Notes: generated by a model from the sequence alone, not told the origin. A stretch of DNA of 5,263 nt from Bacillota bacterium (GCA_021827805.1 JAKAUG010000134.1:1-5263), one strand, 5' to 3'. Numbered from the stretch's first letter, positions 1 through 5,190 are shown. Made by a program: numbers and translations.

Positions 1-719
1 CGATCGCCACTGGCGCCGAGGCCGAGGATCTCGCTCGCCATGCGCCTCGCCAGGCCCTGCGCATACGCCCGGACGAACGCCCACGTGTTCCAGGGGGCGC
101 GGATCCCACGGTAGCGTGCGAGATCCACGTCACCGAGATCGTAGGGTCTCGGCTCAGCCAACTGCTTCGCCAATTGCCGGGTCACGGCCTCCCCCGTGTT
201 CTGGGGATAAAGCCTGTCCAGCGGGCGAACGGCGTCCGTGAACCCGTTGCCGGCCCTGTCGGCCAACGCGCAGAAGTCGACGTAGTCGCGGGTGGCGTTG
301 CGGGTCACAACCAACCAGCCCTTGACCCGTACCATCTCCGGCAGCGTGGGTACGCGCATGCCCGCGATGATCTCGGTCTCCAGGGGCGCGGAGCGCCGCA
401 ATTGGCGGATGCCGGTCTCCACGCCCCACAATTGGCCGAGGATGAGCACGGGCGGCCGCGTCCGCGTGGTCTTCCAGCCGGCAAGTGACTCGAGGCGCGC
501 CAGAACATCTGGAAACTCAGCGCGCAGGCGCGGCATGAGCATGACGTGATCGCCGTCGAGCGAAACACGATGTTCCACATGCAGCGCCGCCGCAGTTCCT
601 TCCACCACATCACATTCTGGGAAGTGCTGCCGCAGGGTCCGCCGCGCGGCGAGCACTCGTTGCCAATCCGTCTGCAAGGTCCCGTCCCCCGCGAGCACGC
701 TCGCTGTAAACTCTATCAC
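1..719 (-). CDS. AbiEii/AbiGii-type nucleotidyltransferase family protein, 3' end off the window
   Basis: The frame is open for 239 codons from a GTG at 719 to the window edge with no stop. Residues 41-58 carry the family signature: G41-T42, then H50-R51-x-S53-x-D55-x-D57-H58, where the two aspartates are the presumed metal ligands. V91-L-I-L-G95 and the block around K133 and R140 to D145-Y-V-D148 match the second half of the family. The tail (residues 188-220, with a D-L-A-R-Y-R-G stretch followed by P-W-x-x-W) looks like the usual C-terminus, so probably only a few residues are missing. Family members transfer nucleotides, some acting as toxins of AbiE systems; substrate and toxicity here are unknown. 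No AbiEi-like antitoxin lies upstream. The GTG lacks a clear ribosome site. An in-frame CTG at 767 overlaps the upstream stop as CTGA, follows AGGAG by 5 bases and is the alternative start. Family assignment is from recalled motifs. Confidence 0.75.
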   Translation of the reverse strand, partial: MIEFTASVLAGDGTLQTDWQRVLAARRTLRQHFPECDVVEGTAAALHVEHRVSLDGDHVMLMPRLRAEFPDVLARLESLAGWKTTRTRPPVLILGQLWGVETGIRQLRRSAPLETEIIAGMRVPTLPEMVRVKGWLVVTRNATRDYVDFCALADRAGNGFTDAVRPLDRLYPQNTGEAVTRQLAKQLAEPRPYDLGDVDLARYRGIRAPWNTWAFVRAYAQGLARRMASEILGLGASGD

Positions 720-763
720 GCGCGGGCGACGGGACGCGCCGCGGGTCGCCGCTGGGGAATGCT

Positions 764-2320
764 TCAGCCCAGCTCCTGACGCATGCCCGCCAGGACCTCG
801 CGGTTGGTCAGGTAGTCGATCGGTGAGCGGTTGTCCGTCAAGAGCCATCCACCCTGCCCGTCGCTCGGCTGCCAGGCTGCGGCGACCTCCTCCGCCAGTG
901 CGCCGAGCAGGGGCGGCACAGCCCCCGGGGCGGTGAGACGGGACACGTCGAGCGGCCGGGCGGATCCCGCCACCAGGTAGTTGTACGCCGTCCCCACCTT
1001 GGCCACGTAGGTATACGGCAGGGCGCTGTGCAGCGTGCGCACCAGGGAGAGCAGCAGCGGACTCTCGGGCCCCAGGGCGTTGACGTTCAGGGCCACGATC
1101 CCCCCCGGGTTGAGGTGAGCCGCGGCCAGCGCGAAGAACTGCGCGGTGGCCAGTTCGTACGGGATGTACAGCTCACGGGCGTAGGCGTCGACGATGATCA
1201 CATCGTAACGGCCCGCGCTGCCCTTCTGCGCGGCCAGGAAGGTGCGCCCGTCCCCGACATGGATCCGAGCGGCGAGCTGGGGCGTCAGGCCGAAGAAGCG
1301 GGCGCCGAGCTTCGCCACGACCGGATCGATCTCCACGCCCTGCAGATCCAGGCGGTACCGCGCGGAGAGCACGTCCTGGTACTGGCGCAGGATCGTGCCC
1401 CCGCCGGCACCAATCACCAGCACGCGGCGCGAGGTCCCCGGGCGCAGGGCGGGCAGCAGCATGTACGCATCGTAGTACATACCCGTCAGATCGCTCCCCC
1501 GGCGCCACACGGACTGCACGCCCCCGCCGTCGTTCACCACCAGATAGGTCATCGCGCCCACCTGGCGCACCTGCACGAACTGATAGGGAGTCTGGGCCTC
1601 GAAGAGGAGACCCGACTCCGGGCGCACCGGGCCGGCGGTCCCGAGCCCCACGAGCAGCGGCAGGACCAGGACCCCGAACAGCGCTCGACGCCTGAGCCCC
1701 AGGGCACCCACAACGATGAGCACCGCCCCCAGCCCGACCAGGGTCTGATTGGTGCCTAGGAAGGGGATGGTGACGAAGGCGGGCCCAAAGGTGCCCACCA
1801 GGCTCCCGGCGGTGGCCCATGCCTCCAGGACCCCCACCACCCGGCCTGTGCGTTCCGTTTGCGCCGCCACCGCCAGCCGGATGGCGAACGGCGTGGCAAA
1901 GGCGAGCAGGAAGACCGGCGGGGCGATGACCACGAGCACCGCGGCCAGGGAGAGCAGCACGACGGACACCGGCGTGTTGAGGATCCCGGCCCCGAGCTCG
2001 GCGATCACCCAGCGTCCCGCGAGCGGCAGAGCCAGGGCCAGGACCCCGGAGGCCAGAAGCGAGCCGTAGAGCCCGCCGCGGCCAGGGCGGCGGTCGGCGA
2101 GGGCGCCGCCCACACGGTAGCCGAACGTCAGAGCCAGCAGGATCACACCGATGAGGTTGGCCCAGACCAGTTGCGAGGTCCCAAAGGCGGGGGCCAAGAG
2201 CCTTGAGGCGGCCATCTCCAGGCCCATCGTGGCCATGCCGGCGATGAACGCGGTCCACCGCAGGCCCAGCCAGGACACCGGCTCAGACACCCGGACGCAC
2301 CCCCTCGCAGACCCCTTCAC
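764..2320 (-). CDS. Polytopic membrane protein fused to a spermidine-synthase-like (SpeE-like) domain
   Basis: The N-terminal half is hydrophobic, with roughly seven or eight membrane segments between residues 22 and 229. It opens with the A-S-R-L-L-A-P and G-G-x-L-A-D-R-R-P motifs typical of fused membrane/spermidine-synthase proteins. The C-terminal half (about 240-518) is a Rossmann methyltransferase fold: V302-I-G-A-G-G-G-T309, V329-E-I-D-P333, G356-D-G-R359 and V377-D-A-Y380 for binding a decarboxylated-SAM-like or SAM-like ligand. The D-S-T-D-P catalytic block of true spermidine synthases is replaced by D-A-Y-A-R, so polyamine synthesis should not be assumed. The chosen GTG at 2320 overlaps the rnhB stop as GTGA and follows GGAAGG by five bases, giving 518 residues. 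A GTG at 2290 places the start nearer the first membrane segment and is also good. An ATG-type start at 2365 would overlap rnhB by 49 bases and is less likely. The real substrate is unknown. Confidence 0.85.
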   Translation of the reverse strand: MKGSARGCVRVSEPVSWLGLRWTAFIAGMATMGLEMAASRLLAPAFGTSQLVWANLIGVILLALTFGYRVGGALADRRPGRGGLYGSLLASGVLALALPLAGRWVIAELGAGILNTPVSVVLLSLAAVLVVIAPPVFLLAFATPFAIRLAVAAQTERTGRVVGVLEAWATAGSLVGTFGPAFVTIPFLGTNQTLVGLGAVLIVVGALGLRRRALFGVLVLPLLVGLGTAGPVRPESGLLFEAQTPYQFVQVRQVGAMTYLVVNDGGGVQSVWRRGSDLTGMYYDAYMLLPALRPGTSRRVLVIGAGGGTILRQYQDVLSARYRLDLQGVEIDPVVAKLGARFFGLTPQLAARIHVGDGRTFLAAQKGSAGRYDVIIVDAYARELYIPYELATAQFFALAAAHLNPGGIVALNVNALGPESPLLLSLVRTLHSALPYTYVAKVGTAYNYLVAGSARPLDVSRLTAPGAVPPLLGALAEEVAAAWQPSDGQGGWLLTDNRSPIDYLTNREVLAGMRQELG

Positions 2321-2330
2321 CGACCCCTTC
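2295..2330 (-). repeat. Three 12-base tandem repeats carrying ribosome-site-like sequence
   Basis: Reading the minus strand, GAAGGGGTCGGT (2330-2319) is followed by GAAGGGGTCTGC (2318-2307) and a degraded GAGGGGGTGCGT (2306-2295). The repeat straddles the rnhB stop and the start of the membrane protein. Each unit brings a Shine-Dalgarno-like purine run. The first precedes the GTG at 2320 and the third precedes the in-frame GTG at 2290, so both candidate starts are served. Being four codons long, the repeat keeps frame and encodes K-G-S-V / K-G-S-A / R-G-C-V. Confidence 0.7.
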
Positions 2331-3003
2331 CGAGGAGCCGGAAGCTCCGGCGGTGCGCCGGACACGGACCCAGGGCCTCCAGGGCCTGGCGGTGCTGGGG
2401 GGTCGGGTAGCCCTTGTGCTCCGCAAAGCCGTAACCGGGATAGCGCCGGTCCAGATCCAGCATCAGTTCGTCGCGGTGGACCTTCGCCAGGATGGAGGCG
2501 GCGGCCACGCTCAGACAGAGCCCGTCCCCCCCGACCACAGCCGTCTGGGCCATGGGCAGGCGCGGATTGGGCAGGCCGTCGACCAGCACGTGCTCCGGGG
2601 CCGGGACAAGGGTCGCCACAGCCCTGCGCATGGCCTCGAAACTGGCGACCGCGATGTTCAGACGGTCGATCTCAGGAACGTCCACCTCCGCCACCGCCCA
2701 GGCACCCGCCACAGCCTGGATGCGCGCCACCAGAGCCCTGCGCACGCTGGGGGCCAGGCGTTTGCTGTCGTCGCACCCCGCCAGCTCCCACTCGGCCGTG
2801 TCTGCGCGCAGCAACACGGCAGCCGCGACGACGGGTCCGGCCAGCGGTCCCCGCCCGGCCTCGTCCACCCCGGCCACATGGCGCACCCCCCGTCGCCAAA
2901 GCCGCTGTTCGAAGAGCAGCGTGGGCCCGGTCCTCCCGCGGTCACCGGGCTCATGGACATCCTCCCCACGGCTGAGACCGGGGGATTCCCGGTCATCGCT
3001 CAC
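2317..3003 (-). CDS. rnhB: Ribonuclease HII
   Basis: RNase HII cleaves the RNA strand of RNA/DNA hybrids and starts removal of ribonucleotides misincorporated in DNA, in the cytoplasm. All four expected acidic residues are visible (numbering from the GTG at 3003): D47 and E48 in G-V-D-E-A-G-R-G, D142 in L-V-D-G, and D178 in the A-K-V-H-R-D block. D-S-K-R-L (79-83), N116-I and H-K-G-Y-P-T-P near the C-terminus also match. The conserved domain begins near residue 29, so the first 28 or so residues are a leader. The start is uncertain. GTG 3003 overlaps the tnpB stop as GTGA and gives 228 residues, but its leader is read from the transposon's right end. A CTG at 2919, preceded by GGGAGGA (2937-2931) at 11 bases, gives 201 residues. 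No in-frame ATG exists between 3003 and the catalytic motif. The catalytic domain is intact, so this is called functional rather than a pseudogene. Confidence 0.93.
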   Translation of the reverse strand: MSDDRESPGLSRGEDVHEPGDRGRTGPTLLFEQRLWRRGVRHVAGVDEAGRGPLAGPVVAAAVLLRADTAEWELAGCDDSKRLAPSVRRALVARIQAVAGAWAVAEVDVPEIDRLNIAVASFEAMRRAVATLVPAPEHVLVDGLPNPRLPMAQTAVVGGDGLCLSVAAASILAKVHRDELMLDLDRRYPGYGFAEHKGYPTPQHRQALEALGPCPAHRRSFRLLGRGR

Positions 3004-3100
3004 CGGGGTTTCCCGCTTCGCTGGGGTCCAGGCGCGTTTCCGCGCGGTCTCACGTCCCGTCCCCGGGCAGACACCGCCAGCCCGGCGGCCAGGCCCGCAT
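2939..3100 (-). ncRNA. Putative omega-RNA (reRNA): 3' scaffold plus guide; 5' limit unknown
   Basis: TnpB nucleases use an RNA that overlaps the 3' end of tnpB, ends in the right-end hairpin and continues into flanking DNA as the guide. Here the scaffold would cover the last part of tnpB and the hairpin at 2964-2984. The guide would begin just past the right boundary, about 2954 downward, reading ATGAGCCCGGTGACCG on the minus strand. That guide lies inside the present rnhB reading frame. The 5' limit given is arbitrary. The call rests on gene position and right-end form, with no transcript evidence. Confidence 0.45.
2964..2984 (-). repeat. Right-end hairpin of the tnpB element
   Basis: On the minus strand a CCCC-CGG arm pairs with CCG-T-GGGG across a six-base TCTCAG loop, with one bulged T. 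The purine-rich tail that follows (GGAGGATGTC, 2963-2954 region) matches the usual end of TnpB elements. This hairpin marks the end of the omega-RNA scaffold and sets where the guide starts. It also lies inside the leader of the rnhB frame if rnhB starts at 3003. Confidence 0.75.
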
Positions 3101-4199
3101 CCCTGATGTTCCGTGCGGCGTTCACGTCCCGATCCAGGGCCGCGCCGCCCGAGGGACACCCCCAGCACCGGACGTTCAGAGGCAGCGACTCGACCACGTG
3201 CCCGCCGGCCTGGCACCGTTCGCCGCTGGGGTGCAGGCGGCCGAGCCCGACAAAGGTACGGCCGCACCGCCGCACCCCGCACTCCAGTTGGGCGGGCCGT
3301 TCACCCCAGCCCGCGGCCGCGATGCTCTCGGCCAACTTCGGCTGGGCCAGCACCCCTTCCACGTTCAGACCCTCGGTGCACACCACCCGGTTTTCGCGGC
3401 TGATGCGCGTCGTGAGCCTGTGCGAGAGCTCCCGGCGCCGGTCGGCGATGCGGGCATCGATGCGAGCCACCTTCCGTCGTGCCCTGCCGCGGCTGACCGA
3501 CCCCGTCTGCTTGCGCGCCAGAGACCGCTGGGCCCTGCCGAACCGTTCCTCGTCGCGGCGGAGGAAGGGTTTGTTTCCCAGCTGCTCCCCTGTGCTCAAA
3601 ACGACGGTTGCCAGCAGCCAGGGGTCGAGGCCAGCGGTCGCGTTGACCACGGGCACGGGCGGGGCCTCTTCCTCGGCGGAGAAGGAAACGAAGTACCGAG
3701 CGGCACGGTCCCTGCGGACCGTGCCGCTGGTGGGTTCTCCGCTGAAGGGATACGGCTCGCCCGCCTGCGCCCTCGAGCGTTTGGTCCAGCGGATCTTCAG
3801 CGGCGCGTCCATCCTGGCGGGCGTGAGCCGCTCATCCCTCCACCGGAAGCCGCCCATGCGGTGCGTCGCCGCTTGCCGGTCGCGCATGTGGTGGAAGCGC
3901 GGATCCTTGGCGCGGCCCGCCAAGGAGTTGACGCACGCGGCGTTGAGGTGACGGAGCGCCGGCTGGAGCGGCACGCGGGAGACCTCGGCCAACCAGGACT
4001 TCTCGGGGTCCTTGTTCACGCGCGCCGGGAGCCGGTCCGTCTCGGCGTGGTCGATGCGCTCGTGGCGATCACACCATGCCTCGGCGCGCGGGGTGAGCGC
4101 CCCGTTGTGGACATGCCGCACGCATCCGCGGATCCGCGCCAGTTCGCGCGCTTGGTCCGCGGTCGGATGGAAGCGGTGGCTGTGCGGCTTGGGCTCCAT
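3000..4199 (-). CDS. tnpB: RNA-guided nuclease TnpB (OrfB, IS605 family), zinc ribbon degraded
   Basis: TnpB is the omega-RNA-guided DNA nuclease ancestral to Cas12. The N-terminus (H8-R-F-H-P-T, then G25-C-V-R-H-V-H-N) and the F118-R-W-R-D, L134-K-I-R-W and R168-Y-F-V-S-F segments follow the family order. The RuvC-like residues are D192 (G-L-D), E276 (T-E-G-L-N-V) and D358 (D-R-D-V-N-A-A-R-N-I), all present. The zinc ribbon is damaged: C329-Q-A-G332 and C348-P-S-G351 have each lost the second cysteine of a CxxC pair. The turn after D192 is also unusual (P-W for the common L-G). The ATG at 4199 gives 399 residues and starts where the family starts. The frame is open further up to the ATG at 4286 that overlaps the rbgA stop, which would add 29 residues not belonging to the family. 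Activity is doubtful because of the ribbon losses. Confidence 0.85.
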   Translation of the reverse strand: MEPKPHSHRFHPTADQARELARIRGCVRHVHNGALTPRAEAWCDRHERIDHAETDRLPARVNKDPEKSWLAEVSRVPLQPALRHLNAACVNSLAGRAKDPRFHHMRDRQAATHRMGGFRWRDERLTPARMDAPLKIRWTKRSRAQAGEPYPFSGEPTSGTVRRDRAARYFVSFSAEEEAPPVPVVNATAGLDPWLLATVVLSTGEQLGNKPFLRRDEERFGRAQRSLARKQTGSVSRGRARRKVARIDARIADRRRELSHRLTTRISRENRVVCTEGLNVEGVLAQPKLAESIAAAGWGERPAQLECGVRRCGRTFVGLGRLHPSGERCQAGGHVVESLPLNVRCWGCPSGGAALDRDVNAARNIRDAGLAAGLAVSARGRDVRPRGNAPGPQRSGKPR

Positions 4200-4206
4200 G
4201 CGTTGC

Positions 4207-4212
4207 GTTATA
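4207..4212 (-). promoter_or_regulatory. Probable tnpB -10 box (TATAAC)
   Basis: TATAAC sits in the minus-strand context CATATGGTATAACG, a form common just before tnpB genes. A weak TTCTCG lies 17 bases upstream as a possible -35. Initiation about seven bases downstream would fall at or one base before the ATG at 4199. No Shine-Dalgarno run precedes that ATG, so the transcript may be leaderless. It is an AT-rich island in otherwise GC-rich DNA. Confidence 0.5.
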
Positions 4213-4282
4213 CCATATGGAGCGGGAAGCGAGAAGGCGTGAGCAAGTCGGCGGGGCCCTGAAGACGGGGGCTTGCGCCGCG

Positions 4283-4286
4283 TCAT
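4283..4286 (-). promoter_or_regulatory. ATGA stop/start overlap at the end of rbgA
   Basis: The last A of the rbgA glutamate codon plus the TGA stop forms ATGA. Initiation here reads M-T-R-R-K-P-P-S-S-G and continues in-frame into tnpB. Such overlaps normally couple translation of operon partners. As rnhB is the usual partner of rbgA in Bacillota, this ATG is a candidate for the original rnhB start, now captured by the element. No close Shine-Dalgarno is present; GGAGGAG lies about 20 bases upstream. Confidence 0.5.
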
Positions 4287-5134
4287 TCCCGGTCGACGGC
4301 AGAGGGCTCCTCCAGGGTGATGGCACCGAGCTGACCCCGCCGGAAGTCCAGGGCCAGGGCCTGCGCGGCCCGCTCCAGGTCCGGCAGGCCTCCGCCGCGC
4401 AGCATGCCCCGCCCCTGGGCCACCTGCTCAAGCCAGGTCTCCGGGGCTTCGGTCTCGCGGATGCCGTAGCGGACCTCCAGCGCGCGCGGACTGCGGGCCG
4501 CGATCCAGCGGCCGAGTTCCGTGGCCCCCTGGACCGCGTCCATCGCGGTGTCGGGCAGGGCCCCAATGGCCCACAGCCTCCACGTCACAGACCATGGTCC
4601 AGAGCGCGGCCGCAGCACGCCCGGCATGTCGCAGAGACGGCCTCCGCCGGGAAGCCCAAACCACTGCGGCCCGCGTGTCACGCCGGCGCGGGCCCCAACC
4701 CGCGCGCTTCTCGTGCCGAGCACCCTGTTCAGCAGGGTGCTCTTGCCGGTGTTGGGCATGCCGACGACCACCACGGACCAGGCCCCGGGGTCGCCCGAGC
4801 GCCCCAGGGACCGCATCGTCGCCGCCTCCAACTCCGCGCGCCGCCAGTCGGGGCCGTGCAGATCCAGGGCCACGACTGGCTGGCTCCGGGAGAGCAACGC
4901 CGCCCAGCGGCGGGTCGCGTCCTCCTCGGCCAGGTCATCGCGGCTCAGAATGAGCACCCGCGGGCGCTCGGGGGCCCCGCGCAGGAGCTCCGGGTTGCGG
5001 CTGGCCCTGGGACAGCGGGCATCCGCCACCTCCCAGACCACATCCGCGGCGCGCAGCAGCGTGCCCAACTCGCGCTGGGCGCGGGCCATGTGGCCCTGCA
5101 GCACGCCTGGCGCACCCCTGGGTCGCGTGCCCAT
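4283..5134 (-). CDS. rbgA: Ribosome biogenesis GTPase RbgA/YlqF-like, circularly permuted, divergent G4
   Basis: RbgA is a cytoplasmic GTPase acting late in 50S subunit assembly. The circular permutation of this family is visible: the G4 position comes first (L63-S-R-D-D67), then G1 (G125-M-P-N-T-G-K-S132), G2 (G151-V-T153) and G3 (D169-M-P-G172). The N-terminal Q-G-H-M-A-R-A and D38-A-R-x-P motifs and R46-N-P also match. Length is 283 residues, close to the family norm. The ATG at 5134 was chosen because it lies 14 codons before the conserved G-H-M and follows a run of eight G; a TTG at 5170 would start inside a hairpin. The usual N-K-x-D of G4 is S64-R-D-D67, so guanine recognition may be weakened. 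The gene follows rplS, as in Bacillota. Its stop overlaps the next ATG as ATGA, which suggests translational coupling with the downstream gene, originally probably rnhB. Confidence 0.88.
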   Translation of the reverse strand: MGTRPRGAPGVLQGHMARAQRELGTLLRAADVVWEVADARCPRASRNPELLRGAPERPRVLILSRDDLAEEDATRRWAALLSRSQPVVALDLHGPDWRRAELEAATMRSLGRSGDPGAWSVVVVGMPNTGKSTLLNRVLGTRSARVGARAGVTRGPQWFGLPGGGRLCDMPGVLRPRSGPWSVTWRLWAIGALPDTAMDAVQGATELGRWIAARSPRALEVRYGIRETEAPETWLEQVAQGRGMLRGGGLPDLERAAQALALDFRRGQLGAITLEEPSAVDRE

Positions 5135-5148
5135 CACCCCCCCCACCC
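5130..5148 (-). promoter_or_regulatory. G-run over the rbgA start; possible G-quadruplex
   Basis: The minus strand reads GGG-T-GGGGGGGG-TGAT-GGG, with the rbgA ATG inside the last spacer. It supplies four G-triplets with spacers of 1, 2 and 4 bases and also serves as the only ribosome-site-like purine run for this start. Folding would hide both the ribosome site and the start codon. Folding itself is inferred. Confidence 0.4.
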
Positions 5149-5150
5149 GC

Positions 5151-5190
5151 GGGGACGGCCCGCGCAGCAAGCGCCGCGCGGGCCGTCCCC
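5151..5190 (-). repeat. Perfect 15-bp inverted repeat between rplS and rbgA
   Basis: The arm GGGGACGGCCCGCGC (5190-5176) is exactly complementary to GCGCGGGCCGTCCCC (5165-5151), with a ten-base spacer (5175-5166). In RNA this is a very stable GC hairpin. No T-run follows; the next bases are GCGGGT and then a G-run, so it is not a standard intrinsic terminator. It could stabilise the rplS mRNA 3' end, cause a U-less termination, or attenuate read-through into rbgA. Confidence 0.8.

Larger units (their letters stand above)
2955..4258 (-). mobile_element. TnpB-only IS200/IS605-type (IS1341-like) element, boundaries approximate
   Basis: A single tnpB gene without a TnpA transposase lies between rbgA and rnhB, interrupting the gene pair. 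The right end is recognisable: after the tnpB stop come a C-run/G-run hairpin (2964-2984) and a GGAGGATGTC tail, as commonly seen at right ends of this family. The right boundary is placed after base 2955 by that resemblance. The left boundary is not directly visible. It lies between the rbgA stop (4283) and the tnpB promoter (about 4212); 4258, just after a TTCAG, is a working choice that would restore an open rnhB frame on excision. No target duplication is expected for this family. Moving it would need TnpA supplied from elsewhere. Confidence 0.7.

Noticed and set aside
305..613. Minus-strand 102-codon frame overlapping the nucleotidyltransferase
   Set aside because: The other minus-strand frame carries the nucleotidyltransferase signature over its whole length; this one has none.
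1028..1759. Plus-strand open frame of 243 codons opposite the SpeE-like gene
   Set aside because: The translation is rich in Gln, His, Arg and Gly with no family resemblance; the minus-strand gene has clear motifs.
3004..3282. Upstream extension of the rnhB frame to 3282
   Set aside because: It overlaps the tnpB 3' end in another frame and the added sequence is Arg/Gly-rich with no RNase HII homology; it is open only because of GC bias.
2353..3951. Long plus-strand open frame of 532 codons
   Set aside because: It lies antisense to rnhB and tnpB, has a low-complexity Pro/Arg/Ser-rich translation with no recognisable motif, and is explained by GC-rich codon bias on the opposite strand.
3198..4262. 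Plus-strand open frame of 354 codons opposite tnpB
   Set aside because: It is a shadow of the tnpB frame with no domain or ribosome-site support.
2955..4286. CRISPR or Cas12 locus
   Set aside because: The nuclease has TnpB size and order, and there are no spaced direct repeats or Cas1/Cas2 genes in the window.
5135..5170. TTG at 5170 as rbgA start
   Set aside because: It lies in the spacer of the inverted repeat and adds residues absent from the family, while ATG 5134 has a G-rich run before it and the expected distance to G-H-M.
5151..5190. Standard intrinsic terminator after rplS
   Set aside because: The stem is strong but no T-run follows in the direction of transcription, so it is reported as an inverted repeat only.
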